From: Plasmodium malariae
Lineage: Eukaryota; Apicomplexa; Aconoidasida; Haemosporida; Plasmodiidae
DNA: 64,000 bases
Direction of reading: 5' to 3'
Assembly: GCF_900090045.1 (NCBI RefSeq)
Contig: NC_041779.1
Coordinates: 764,501 to 828,500 of the forward strand
The translations under genes were made by a program, and so were the position numbers. Shown in pieces: positions 1-12,230 of this stretch. Each line of letters starts with the position of its first letter. Position 1 is the stretch's first letter. A model generated the notes under the pieces. That model had not been told where the DNA came from, ran no database searches, and saw only the letters and a program-made list of their open reading frames with translations.

Positions 1-714
1 ATTAATTACATCTTTTTTAATTTGTTCTTTTGGTATACTTTCGCTATCACTTTTTTTTGGAGAATTATTTTCTTCAGGTTTTTTTACAACCTTAATATTT
101 TTCGCGATTACTGTTTTTTTAACCGGTATATTATTATTATTATTATTATCCTACAAAAAAAAAAAAAAAAAAAGTTATGAGGTTAATATGTTAACAAGTT
201 AAAACGCTGTAAAGAGATACAATTAAATAGTAATAATATTAAGTAGTAATAGTATTAAGTAGTAATAGTATTATATAGGAGTAATATTAAGTAGTAATAG
301 TATTAAATAGGAATAATATTAAATAGGAATAATATTAAATAGGAATAATATTAAATAGGAATAATATTAAATAGGAATAATATTAAATAGGAATAATATT
401 AAGTAGGAATAATATTAAGTAGGAATAATATTAAACTGTAATAATATTAAGTAGTAATAATATTAAATAGGAATAATATTAAATAGTTATATTTTGTATA
501 TGCTTTTCGCATTCATAACGGCAGCTTATTTATTGTTCAAATGTAATGCTCAGACACTTGATGTGAATATGAAAATTTTTATAAACAATTCAACTTGTGC
601 ACACTTAAAATGTGAAAGGTCCCTAGTGTGCTCACATGTACACATATATATGTATCAACATGCACGTATGCACTGCATATATAATATACGCGTATATACA
701 AACATGTATATATG

Positions 715-782
<68 letters not shown>

Positions 783-1459
783 TATTAACACACAATTGCG
801 ATATAGGAAAAAAAGTCAAATGTAAAAATTAATAAAAAATTGCGCAGAAATCATGCAACGGACAGTATGAAAAAACCAACAACATTAGAAGCTTTGCTTT
901 GTATGATTAAACAATACAAAAAGGGGAATGAAAAAAAAAAATTTTATATAATACTTCAACACGACATAAAAAGTACTATGTAGAAGTAATACACACGAAT
1001 AACTCACTATATCTTATGCAACACAATAATGGAAATTTTTTTTTTTTTTTTTTTTTTTTTATTATTATATTCAAAAAAACATTAACAAGCAATAACAAAC
1101 GAAGATATTTTGAAACATACATATAATAATGCACATATGTTATAAACATGTAAACAAGCATGGGTTTACAGTAACTTAACAAATCATTCTATTATTTTGT
1201 AACTATTGTACACAGTGCGGATAATACTTCTTGTTCTGATATTACATGAATATATATATATATGTATATATATATATGTATAGATATAGATATATATAAA
1301 ATACACAGATAAAGCATATTCCTCAAGCACATCCAATCAGTATTTAAATTATAATTTAATTTTTTTTTTTTTTCCATTTACTTCTTCTTCTTTAGAATTA
1401 AGCTTCTTTAATTTAATATTCGGGTTGCTAGTAGTGGGCGGTTTATTAACTTTCGTCAT
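1..1459 (-). CDS. Partial gene, 5' end only: Lys/Asn-rich hypothetical protein
   Basis: I do not recognise this gene. Exon 1 (1459 down to 1382) starts with ATG and encodes 26 residues beginning [20 protein letters not shown]. It ends at the donor GAA|GTAAAT. Exon 2 (150 down to 1) follows a poly-T tract ending in TGTAG and reads Asp, five Asn, then a Lys/Glu/Ser-rich stretch ([17 protein letters not shown]). Both junctions are phase 0 and the two pieces have the same composition, which is why I join them. The gene leaves the window on the left, so length and function are unknown. The inferred intron of about 1.2 kb is long for this genome, so another exon may lie inside it. Seen: splice motifs and open frame. 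Inferred: the join. Confidence 0.55.
228..488. repeat. Minisatellite, 16-bp unit (aaataggaataatatt)
   Basis: About 15 tandem copies, with early copies reading tagtaatagtatt and later ones taggaataatatt. It lies in the inferred intron of the left-edge gene. An A-run precedes it at 154-173. Confidence 0.85.
500..832 (+). other. Open frame with signal-peptide-like start inside an inferred antisense intron
   Basis: From ATG 500 the frame reads [20 protein letters not shown] and then a Cys-containing stretch ([14 protein letters not shown]) before entering a (TA)n tract near 718. The first 150 bases are clearly less AT-rich than their surroundings. A possible donor CAT|GTACAC at about 644 could join, in phase, an exon-like segment at 1497-1564 that has a strong poly-T/TTTTAG acceptor. 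If real, it would be a short Cys-rich secreted peptide on the strand opposite the left-edge gene. Weak support. Confidence 0.2.
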
Positions 1460-2452
1460 CTTTACAATTTGTCGTTATTTATTTTTTTTTTTTTTTAGAA
1501 CAAAATTTGTACTTCTTGCTACGAACTTTTTACCTTGTTTCATGTATTCAAATAAGGAAAACAGGTAACAACGTTATAAAACTTCGTATTAGAATAAGCA
1601 ATAAATTGTTCTAATGATGGTTACATATATATATACTTAAAAGTATATAATATATGTATAATTTATGCATACATATATACATATATATATGTATAATTTA
1701 TGTATATATACTATTAAAATAAAAAACACAGTAATAAAATATTTCAAAGACAAAAAAATATATTAAAAAAAAAAAAATTTCTTTTTTTTTTTAATTAGTC
1801 ATATTAAGTAGTAGTAGTCTCAATTTATATATATACAATGCATATACAAGGGTAAAGGCATATAAAAAAGGCAATTAAACAAAATTCTTATAATAATTTT
1901 AAAAAAACAAAAATTTACTCAAGTATTTAAAAAATTACTATATGTTTTTATTATTATTACAATTGTATTATATATATATATATATATGGACGTATTTATA
2001 TATATGTTTTATATATAAATAAGCATTAATAATACAAATAATATATGTATGTATATTTTTTTACATACATAAAAATATGATATATGTATGTATAAACTCT
2101 GAACTATTATTTTTTTGTATTATTTCTTTTTCTTTATATATTTTGCCATTTAAAAAGAAATTGTTAGAAAGTAATAATATATAAAATAACTACTATTATT
2201 ATATATATTTTTATACATAAACTCAATATATATATATATATATATCATAATATTTAAGCATATAAATGTACATAATATATATATATATATTCTTGCTGTT
2301 CATACATAAAAAAAATAAATATTTTTAGATATACAATTTGCATACTTATATATGTATATATAATACATTTAATGGTATATTTATTAATTTTGAATAAGAA
2401 ATAATATATACAGTTTTATTTTATATATTACGTATTATTTGTATTTATTCAT

Positions 2453-2514
<62 letters not shown>

Positions 2515-3055
2515 TACGCATATTTATGATTAACTAACGTATTTAAGTACATATATATAAACATATATCCATATGCATATATATATATTATATATATGTA
2601 TTTATTACGTACTTATGCATACTAATAAGATATGAATTATACCCATGTAATAACAATATGAGACGAAACCAAAAATATTTTTTTTGTAATATATTACGAT
2701 CTTGTCAAATTGTCAAAATTTAAAATAAAAATAAAAAGATTAGCACTAAACAAGTATATTATTTATTTTTATCAAGCAAACATAAAAACACCTATGAAAA
2801 GATAATTTTGAAAGTTTAAAATAATTTGAATTTTGTAAATTTGTAATATATAAAATTTTTTGAATTATTTAACTTCAGTGCTCTTTTTATGTATATATAT
2901 ATAATTTCTAAAATAAAAATAAATTAATTATAAATTTCGTTTATTCAAAAGATATAATATATTTCATTTTTAAAGCAATTTTTTAATATATATAATATAA
3001 ACCGTATGTATATATATATCTAAGTATATAATTATAGGTACATACTAATTTGTAC

Positions 3056-3098
<43 letters not shown>

Positions 3099-5729
3099 TA
3101 TATAGGGATATAGGTATATTTGTATAACTTGTTATGACTTAACATTATATTTCTTTTATTTTGAACTTAGTTTAGTGTTGGTTTAGCAACGTGGTTTATT
3201 TTCTCATTCCTAGTTAGGTACTTTCAGGTTTAGTTCGGTTTAGTTCAAACTTTAGGTCCATTTGCTTACATGAACTTATTTTTTTTTTTTTATTTCCTTT
3301 TATTTTTTTAATCTGTTGAATATGATAAAAAAAAAAAAATACCTGAACATGCAAGGAAAAAATAAAATAGGAGAAAAAAATAATAATGACTAAGCCTATT
3401 TTAATATATTAGTAGTAATTTATTGGTTACTCTTACTGACTGTACCAAACTATTATTTTATATGTATAATAAATGAATGAATGATGTTTTTTAATTAAAG
3501 GCAATTGTACCATATGTATAGTAATTGCACAGTATACGTATATGTTATATATATATGTATATATATATATATATAAATTTTAATGGAATGTATAATTGTT
3601 TATTCATGTAAGAAATCGTTTATATTATGAATTAATAATAGTGTATTTAACAGGAAAATTCCTATAGATATAAGAAGATTTTATATATTTAAATTATAGC
3701 CTATACACGGTGTGAGTGATTGTTTATATAATTTAGGAAGTTTTTTACATAGAAAAGCAGTTGTTCACGCAAAAAAGGAATTGTTTATGTATACTTATAT
3801 ATACATGCATATATATATTATATATATACATATATGTGTATATATAATGTATGTGTTATATATTTATATTATATATACTCGTTTAAGGCACCATATTATG
3901 TACTAACTACACAAGCGCTATTAAATATTGTTCTTAATTTTTTCTACAAATTTTTTTCGTAAAAAAATTTTCTAAATGTGCCAAAATTTTTAAGAGAGCG
4001 TTACTGAGAAATCTTTTTTTTTTTTTTTTTTTTTTTTTTTCGTTTATATATGTGTATATATATATATATGTATATACAACGGATTAAAGATTAAAGCTAA
4101 ACTATTTTATTGCCCAACCCACGTGCACATACGTACCATCTTGAATGATTTTAATTATTTTATTATACTCATTTTAATTATTTTATTATACTCATTTTAA
4201 TTATTTTATTATACTGATGTTATTCATTTTATTATACTCATGTTACTCATTTTATTATACTCATGTTACTCATTTTATTATACTCATGTTACTTTATTTA
4301 TATTTCATTTTTTTACTGTAATTTATCACCACTCCTTATAATTTTCAGAACCTTTATTCTTTTATTTAACATTTTAAATGTTTAATAATTTATGCTCTTC
4401 TTTGGTATGAATAATACTATTGTAATTTTATGACCTGTTAATGTTTTTTACTGTTAATATTTTATAGAGGCAAAACAAAAAAAAAATAAAAAGGTACTAA
4501 TATGTATAATAGGGGTAAACATATATATATACAGTACATTAATTTAACTTTCGTACAACTTATTAATTGAAGCCATTTGTTCCATTATTAAGATATTGCA
4601 TTTTTCTTTTTTTTTTTTTTTTCGCCTCTTTGTATAAAGAAAAAGGCTAAAAACAAATTATAAAAAAAAAATTTTTTTTTTGTTAATTTAATGTAGCTAA
4701 TAATTGCATTTACACATAGTTAAATTTACAAATAATATTTTTTTTTTTTTGCCATTTTTGTTAAATCTGTTTAAGAGAGCAATATTATATACCAAACAAA
4801 ATTTGAAAATTTGAAAATTTGAAAAATGTTTGGTGTGTAATATGTTCTGTTCTTTGCTTCTTAAATTACAGAACAAGTAAATAAAAAAAAGGAATGCGAG
4901 AAAAAATTGAAGCGATAAAAGGAAACCCGATGATTCTGTGAAAGGCCTTTTTCTTTGGGAAATTAGTGTACACGTGTACACATGTACATATGTACATACA
5001 AGTACATAAATTCTTATAATACTTATATACACATAATATATACACAAATATCTATGTACACAGATTTATACGTATAAACACTTGTGAGCGCACCGCATAA
5101 CAAACTGCAGCAGTTATGTAGGCGACGGCGACTAGCGAAAGCTCAAATTTTCATAGAAATTTTCTTTTCATATTATTCTATTATTCCATTAAAAAGTAGT
5201 ATGTACATTTAAATGATTCTCATTTAGGTAAAGGTGATAAAAAAAAAAAAATTCATAAAATGGGATAGAAAATGAAGCGTCTTCTTTTTTTTTTTTTTTT
5301 TTTTTTTTTTTGAATTATACTTTTCCTAAACTGCCATTACTAAATAAAAGTGAAAGACGTTTTCTATTATGCACTATATACACAATAAAATATTTGACTT
5401 GAACAAGTTAAAATATATTCCAACACTTATTATCATATTAATGTATGGTGCTACTTTGCAAACGTGGAATAGCTAATATGTTGAAAGAAAAATATAGCGA
5501 TAACATTTTACATTATATATAAAGTATACATACCTACCATATCATATAATATAATATCATATACCCTAAATTGTATACATTTTAAAAACACAATAACATA
5601 AAATAATGGTTCATTGAAATTTGCACTTATACAACATATCCAGTTTGAAGTATCCCTAGCAAAAAAAAAAAGAAAAAATATGAAAAAAAAATAATAATAT
5701 ATCACATCGTGTTATGTTACACTGCATTA
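1460..5729. other. Long intergenic stretch without a convincing gene
   Basis: It holds (TA)n tracts (about 1972-1988, 2458-2510, 3058-3094), poly-T/A runs (4015-4040, 5287-5311) and a 23-bp minisatellite near 4145. A 116-codon minus frame at 5047-4697 has one hydrophobic stretch but no repeats or family motif. A minus segment at about 5661-5572 has a strong acceptor (poly-T, TGCTAG) and a donor AGG|GTATAT. Neither is enough to call a gene. Confidence 0.6.
4145..4295. repeat. Minisatellite, 23-bp unit (tcattttattatactcatgttac)
   Basis: Six to seven near-identical copies. The first three carry ttttaatt in place of tgttactc, so two sub-variants are grouped in blocks. Confidence 0.8.
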
Positions 5730-6413
5730 TTAAATTCTACATAAACTTTCCGCGTTATTATAGTATACACTTTTCATCCCATATGCACCTGAAAAAAAGA
5801 AAAAAAAAAAGGAATTTTTTATTTCCCCCCCTTCCCCCACGATTTACCGATTTACCGATTTACCGATTTACCGATTTACCTATTTAAGAATAACTTTTGC
5901 CAAATAAAATTTTTCTGCTTTCATAAAAATATACCAACGCGCAAAAGCATATACCTGATGAGATGAATATGTAAAGTGTACCATCCTTACATACTCGCAG
6001 TTCAAACTGAGTTAAATTGAATTTTAGATTAAATTGAGTTGAAATTTATATTAAATTGCATTGAATTTTAGATTAAGTTGAATTGAATTTTATATTAGAT
6101 TATATTAAATTATATTTAAATATATTAATTATATTAATTTTTTTTTTTTTTTTTTGTTTGCCTCCTTTAACTGAGAAAACAATCTTTTGTAATTTTTAGC
6201 ATTTTGGGGCGTGTAAATTAATATACTGTTTTTATGGTATATATATTGTATGAGTCTTGGTTTGGAATATTTTTTTTTATTTTTTTTTGTAGTAGAAAAT
6301 TAGTAAAAAAAATTATTCCAAAGATAAACATAAACCGCAGTTAATTCTGTGCTACGGTTTATTACAGGCATAACATACCTCGTTTGTACAATTTCAAATA
6401 TATTTTGCTCCAT
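5730..6413 (-). CDS. Candidate four-exon small gene, 69 residues, one GC-AG intron
   Basis: Hypothetical and unrecognised. Proposed exons on the minus strand: 6413-6379 (MEQNIFEIVQT plus two bases, donor GAG|GTATGT), 6225-6162 (ILIYTPQNAKNYKRLFSQLK, E), 6006-5955 (FELRVCKDGTLYIFISS plus one base, donor CAG|GTATAT) and 5788-5730 (AYGMKSVYYNNAESLCRI, stop). All phases agree. The 6161-6007 intron must start with GC (GAG|GCAAAC), because there is no usable GT in that stretch. The start lies 166 bp from the divergent helicase start, which is very close for two Plasmodium promoters. The last exon could instead splice to a segment near 5661. Seen: motifs and open frame. Inferred: the gene. Confidence 0.3.
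5849..5889. repeat. Short tandem repeat, 8-bp unit (cgatttac)
   Basis: Five copies. It would sit in an intron of the candidate minus-strand gene 5730-6413. Confidence 0.8.
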
Positions 6414-6578
6414 TGCATATTACGAAAGGTAGAACAATAACTTGAAAACAACATCAGATGTTGCAGTATCTTGAATGCAAATATATATTGAAAATAATTC
6501 CAAAAGGGCGCACGTCCAATGGAACAAATAATGCTGGTACAACGTCTCTGCTCAAAATCAACTGCTTTTTAAAGCAAA

Positions 6579-8711
6579 ATGAGTGAATTGCCAATTTTGA
6601 AATACAAAAATGAAATAAAGAAAGTGTTGAAGAAAAATAAACTGATTATTATAAAAGGTGAAACAGGATGCGGAAAAACTACTCAAGTGCCGCAAATAAT
6701 AAATGAGAAATTTTTTGATAAAGAGGGGAAAAGGAAAAAAAAAAAAAAAAATCCAAATAACAATAAAGAAAATAAAAGTATCAATGAAAAAGATGGGAGC
6801 ATTACTAACAAAAGCGGATATAATAAAAGGAAGAAAAAAAAAATGCTTATATCACTACCAAGAAGAGTAGCTACTATCACAGTGGCAGAAAGAGTATCAA
6901 AGGAAATGAATAGAGGAGATATTGGAAGTTACGTAGGTTATGCAATTAGATTTAAAAATGTGTGTTCAAAAGAAACAAGAATAAAATTTGTTACAGATGG
7001 AATTTTGATTAGGGAAATTATGAATGACCCTTTATTGAAAAAATATAAATTTATAATATTAGATGAAATACATGAAAGGTCTATCAGAACTGACGTTTTG
7101 TTGGGTTACACAAAAATATTATTAGAGAAAAGAAAAAAATTAAAAATTATTCTCATGTCAGCTACTTTTGATATTAACACTTTTAACACCTTTTTTGATA
7201 ACCCTCCTATTATTTCTATTCCCCACAAAATTCATAAAATTACCATTTTTTATCCAAAAAAATGCATTGAAGATTATCTTCTTTCAATTGTGTGCACAAT
7301 ACTGCAAATTCATTTTGGAAATGCGCATATTAAACATGAAGGAAATACATACTACACGGAAGTTGAAAATTGTGAAAACGAAATGTTGGTCAATCAGTCA
7401 GTTCAAGACAAGTATGTAAAATCAAATGAGCAAAATAATATTATCACAAAAGGTTATGCCAATATGGACATTGTAGACTGTGAATATAAAAAACTAAATT
7501 TTAATAAAGATATAGACAAAAAAAAAAAAAAAAAAAAATTGCATAGGTGATATTCTAGTTTTTTTGCCTGGTCAGGAAGAAATAGAAATGGTAAATATTA
7601 TGCTAAAAGAAAAATTGAAAATAATCTACAAAGGAGCATTACTCAAGAAGCTAATTAATACTGAAAATAAAAATCAAGATAATAATGATGTTTTAAGTAA
7701 AATAAATAGCACTTTCAATTCAGAAAGCCAAACGGTTGATGATATTTGTTTTCATTTTGGAAATACAGAAGTAATTCCAGATAAAATATATACAATGAAA
7801 ATTCTGCAGCTATATTCATCTCTTCCCAATAAAAAACAGAGAATCATATTTGACCCAGTCCCACCAAACACGAGAAAGGTAAAAGAAGCAACGAAAATAC
7901 TAAAATAGAAAAAAAAAAAAAGAAAAAAACGAAAAAATGAAGATACAAAAATGAAACCATAAAAGCTCAAAATGGGAAAAATGAACTTTTAAATAATATA
8001 TTTTTTTTCTTTTTAAATTACATTCTCATTTTCATTTTTGCACATAAAATTATGCACTGTTCATAAATAAATGAAAAAAAAAAAAAAACCTCCCCATTCG
8101 GTTGTATAACTTTCTATCTATCTATCCATATATATACATATATGTTTATATGTTTGTATGTTCATGTTTATATGCTTTTATGTTTATATGTTTGTATGTT
8201 TGTATGTTTGTATGTTTGTTTGTTTACATGCTTGTATGTTTACATGCTTGTGTGTTTATATGTTTATATATTTACATTTACATAGCCATTGCCCGCGCCC
8301 ACACATCCCATTTTTATGAACAACTCAGGTCATTTTAAGCACAAACGTTGCGGAAACGTCAGTTACCATTCCAAATATAAAGTATGTTATAGACAGCGGA
8401 AAGGTAAAAATAAAATTTTTCGACGCTAAAAAGGGAAGTAGCGTTCTGAAAATAACTCAAATTTCAAAAGACTCAGCTATTCAACGAAGCGGAAGAGCTG
8501 GGAGGGAGGCCCCCGGACAGGTTTATAGAATGTACACAAAGGAGGAATATGAAAACATGAACCCCTTTTTAATTCCGGAAATTTTTCGCACAGATCTTAC
8601 GCAGATCTACTTGGAATTAAAAGTGAGTGTGTATCGCGTTTTTCCGTATTCTTCGCGCATTTTTTACACATTTTTCTTTTTTGTGTTGTTTTTGCATATA
8701 ATCGTGAGTTG

Positions 8712-8742
<31 letters not shown>

Positions 8743-9890
8743 ATACTTGTATGCATACATGTACACTTACATGTGCCCCTCCTTCCCTGCACACGTTCAT
8801 TTATAGTATGTATATTTCCTCATGTTAGGCAATGAATATTAATAACCCACTGGAATTTAATTTTCCCGAAAACCCGAAGAAGGAATTTCTTCTCCAGTCA
8901 GCAAAGATGTTATTAAAAATAAATGCAATTGATGTAGATAATAATTTAACCGAGTTAGGAAAAAAATTGTGCCTACTCCCACTAAGTCCTATATATGCGA
9001 ATATATTATTATGCTCTATTGAATTTAATTGTATTGATGAAATTGCAACCATTGTAGCTTTATTAAACTGTGATAGCATTTTTTTAAATTATAATTTTTA
9101 TGAAGATTTAAATGCAATTAATGAAGAAATATTAAGCAGTAACAAAGACGGAAGGAGGGAAGCGAGAAATAATAACAAGAAAAAAAGAAAAAAAAAAAAA
9201 AATGATGATGTTGATGATGAGGATAATGATGAAGAACACAAAAAGAATATAGAAAATGGAAAAAAGAAAAAAAGAGAAAATTCGGATTTTGTAAAAGAAA
9301 AAAAAGGCAATTTTGAAGATGAAAATGACGACCGAATTGACACTAATATTGACGAATTAAAAATAAGAGATAAAAACAAACTAATAAATGCTGCTAGGAG
9401 AAAACTTATTCATCCTGATGGGGATCATTTAACCCTATTACATATTTTTTATTTATGGCAAGAAGAAGAATCGGTTAATCAAAAAAAATATTTTTGCCAT
9501 CTTTATGCATTAAATAATGAAATATTACAACAAGTAGAAAAAATAAAAATACAATTATTAGAAATTATAAAGAATAAATTGGGGGTAGAAATTCCAAAAA
9601 AATTGCATATGCATAAATGGGAACAGGTTTTAATATGCTTGTGCAAATCTTGTTTTTTCCATGTAGCTAGATCGACATCGAACACAAATGTTTTTATAAA
9701 TTTAGTAAACAAAAGTAAAATACGCATACATCCGTCATCTACTCTTTTTAACTCTATTATTAAACCTTCTTTTATTGTATATTCGGATATTGTCCAAACC
9801 AAAAGGTTATATGCTCGTATTGTGACAAGGATTGAGGCAGACTGGTTGCTCAAGCACGTATCTAAAAATTTTCAACTGATGAAAACGTAG
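6579..9890 (+). CDS. DEAH-box RNA helicase, DHX33/Prh1-like, with one-base frame break
   Basis: ATP-dependent RNA helicase of the DEAH/RHA family (established roles: rRNA or mRNA remodelling). Exons: 6579-7878, 8329-8622, 8829-9890. Donors are AAAG|GTAAAA and AAA|GTGAGT; acceptors are CTCAG and GTTAG. The model gives about 884 residues. Visible motifs in order: GETGCGKTTQ (Walker A), LPRRVA (Ia), TDGILIRE (Ib), DEIHERS (II, Ile instead of Ala), SAT (III), LPGQEEIE (IV), NVAETSVTIPN (V), QRSGRAGR (VI), then an HA2/OB-like tail. HERS-RTDVLLG fits the DHX33/Prh1 branch best. Parasite-specific inserts: a Lys run after Walker A, 60-70 residues before motif IV, and a Lys/Asp/Glu block at 9130-9400. 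The frame breaks at the 21-A run 7518-7538: removing one A, or adding two, restores it. Convergent with the next gene. Confidence 0.93.
7518..7538 (+). other. 21-nt poly-A tract that breaks the helicase frame
   Basis: Upstream the frame runs FNKDID into Lys codons and reaches a stop at 7548. The conserved GDILVFLPGQEEIE frame begins at the same place, offset by one base. Both halves of a helicase core flank the tract, so this is an indel in a homopolymer (assembly error or slippage) rather than a gene boundary. Confidence 0.85.
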
Positions 9891-10633
9891 CCCCAGATAA
9901 TATGTTTGCGCGCACTGAGCGTGTGCAATATGTCAAGGGTGTGTAATATGTGCAGTGTGTATAATATGTGTAATGTTCGCATGGATATATGCGTGCACGT
10001 GTATATATATATATATATATATATATTTATACTCTCTAATAGCAACTTGCGGATAGTAACACAACGAAAACGTAGTAAAATGAACAAAAGAGAGTCTTTT
10101 CTTTGCAAAAAGATGTTCATCATTTATTATTTAAATTTTTCATATATTTAAATGACGTTGCATTGAAAAAGAAGTCCATACAAGTGGGGATGGATTTATT
10201 TTTGTACAATTTTTTTATGCATCACAGAGGGGGGCCATGTTTTTTCATGTTATTTTTTTTGCCTTACAATTTTGCATCAACATTATAGCTCACTACATTT
10301 CCTTAGCTTTTCCTCTCCATTTTCCATATTTATATTTTTTTTTTAAGTTGATTTATCAAACTATAAACACTTTCCACGTTGGCCAATATGTACAATAGTG
10401 CATGTATATGCAATTACCATTTTAGCTGTAACAATGTGGGGAAACTTAGTGAAAAAAAAAAAAAAAAAGGCAAAAAAAAATGAACAAATGTGCACGTGTG
10501 TATATGAACACGTAAATATATATAATTATGTAAAAAAGGGTAACTATATGAATATACTAATATATCCCGAAATAAATACGTTAATTTTAAAAATATAGAG
10601 CTGAGTGAATACATTTTCTACCGTTTTGTAAAT
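9891..10633. other. Convergent intergenic region, no gene seen
   Basis: 3' flank of the helicase (+) and of the next gene (-). It has a (TA)n tract at about 10003-10025 and an A-run near 10452. Short open frames here are of simple composition. Confidence 0.6.
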
Positions 10634-11413
10634 TCACCAACAGAATTTGTCCCTCCCACTTTTCACCCGTTCATCTAGTTTTTGTTCATTAGTTAAGTTC
10701 CCCTTAATTTTTTTATCAACCATTTTGTAAGACCATAGACCAACTTTTTTTCTTATTTTTATAACATCGTGTTTTGGTTTTTGCTCTATTACTTTAGCAT
10801 ACTGTAAATAAGTGGTACTTTTCTTATCTTCTGTGTTGCTATGTTCGTTTTCATGTGCCTTTCTTGCATCTTCCCTTGCATCTTCCCTTGCTTCTTCCCC
10901 TTTGCCTTTTCCTTGTCCAACTCCAACTTCAGCTCTTCCACTTTTGCTAATATAATATTTGCACGTCGTACTTATATCACTTGAAAATTCTTCATCAACA
11001 AGTAACGTTCTGTTACTTAAAATGGAGATGACTGTTCTCTCTTCTGTCTGCAAACTAGTAGGATTTTTTAAAATGATTTTATACCCTTTCTCTATTTCTT
11101 CTACAAATTTGGTTTCAAATCCTTGAATCGTGTTTTTTGTCGTTACTATTCTTCCACTCCCACTTAGTACAGTGATATCCTCCTCCTTTTTTTTTTTTTT
11201 TTTTTTTTCTATTCCGCCTCTTTCGTACTTTTCTTCCTTTTTTTCTTTTTCGCCTTTTTCGTATTTTTCTTTCCTTTTCACTTGTTCATTTTGATCATAG
11301 CTGACCTTTACCTGCTCATCATTATCCTGGCTTCTACATTTTTTATCTATTTTTTTTTTCTTAATTTTAAGTTTTAACATACCCCCCATAAATTTATCAG
11401 CATGTTTACTCAT
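10634..11413 (-). CDS. Conserved basic protein with LSGSGRI beta-rich domain, function unknown
   Basis: Single exon, 259 residues, ATG at 11413. The N-terminus is short and basic (MSKHADKFMGGMLKLKI, then Lys-rich), followed by a low-complexity Lys/Glu block at about residues 25-78. A compact, complex segment follows at about 79-155: it begins ITVLSGSGRIVTTKNTIQGF, continues with a TKFVEEIEKG stretch and a NPTSLQTEERTV motif, and ends DISTTCKYYIS. Its alternating hydrophobic pattern suggests a small beta-barrel; I recall similar segments in other protist proteins but cannot name the family. After a second charged linker comes a conserved-looking tail, KKVGLWSYKMVDKKIKGNLT, ending DKFCW. There is no signal peptide or membrane segment, so it is probably nuclear or nucleolar (inference from basic composition). 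The 5' UTR may be spliced (acceptor TTTAG near 11476). Confidence 0.85.
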   Translation of the reverse strand: MSKHADKFMGGMLKLKIKKKKIDKKCRSQDNDEQVKVSYDQNEQVKRKEKYEKGEKEKKEEKYERGGIEKKKKKKKEEDITVLSGSGRIVTTKNTIQGFETKFVEEIEKGYKIILKNPTSLQTEERTVISILSNRTLLVDEEFSSDISTTCKYYISKSGRAEVGVGQGKGKGEEAREDAREDARKAHENEHSNTEDKKSTTYLQYAKVIEQKPKHDVIKIRKKVGLWSYKMVDKKIKGNLTNEQKLDERVKSGRDKFCW

Positions 11414-11925
11414 TCTTTATTTGAACGTCGTAATGTTACTACTTCGAAGCGGCTTCCTCTTTAGGATCATTTTTACTAAATTGAAAAGGAAAAGAACTTA
11501 AAAAATATTGCTGTTGTGATGTCAAAAAAAATAGGAAAAAACAGGAGTATAAAGGTGCAAGTCGTGTACACATAAATATTTCCATATATGTAAATGTATG
11601 TTTAAGCAAAAGAATACGTAGTACCTACCTAACATATGTTATACGAGTGCGTAAATATATATATGTACATACCAATATATGCGTACGTAATCACAGCACT
11701 CTGAACTTTTTATTTTTCTTTAATACTTACATTCATTTAAATTTTACTATTTCGTATATACATATAATGCAAGATCAACATTTTAACAAAATAAATTTTA
11801 ACTTGCATAAGGGGAAATGTTAAAATAGCTTTTACCAATTTTTTTTTTTTTTTTTTTAAATATACTTTATTTCAGTTTTAAAAAAATTACCGAAAAGAAA
11901 TTTTACCCATCCGTTTTTTCCTTTT

Positions 11926-12091
11926 TTGCATTTTTGCATTTTTGCATTTTTGCATTTTTGCATTTTTGCATTTTTGCATTTTGCATTTTTGCATTTTTGC
12001 ATTTTGCATTTTGCATTTTGCATTTTTGCATTTTGCATTTTTGCATTTTTGCATTTTTGCATTTTTGCATTTTTGCATTTTGCATTTTGCT
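11926..12091. repeat. Minisatellite, 7/8-bp units (gcattttt / gcatttt)
   Basis: About 21 units mixing 8-bp and 7-bp versions, so every frame is open on both strands and gives spurious Phe/His/Cys or Lys/Asn/Gln-rich translations. It lies upstream of the 10634-11413 gene. Confidence 0.95.
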
Positions 12092-12230
12092 TTTTTCTTT
12101 TATTCATTTATTCATTTAATTGCAACTCTGGGGTTACAATTATCAGCGGAAATTCATTCTCCATAATTGCAAACATTTAAACAAAAAAAAGAGAAAATAG
12201 CAAAAATAGCGAGAATAACGAAATAACGAA

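Noticed and set aside
4697..5047. 116-codon minus frame with one hydrophobic stretch
   Set aside because: No family signal, partly A/T-run derived, no splice context; kept only as a note.
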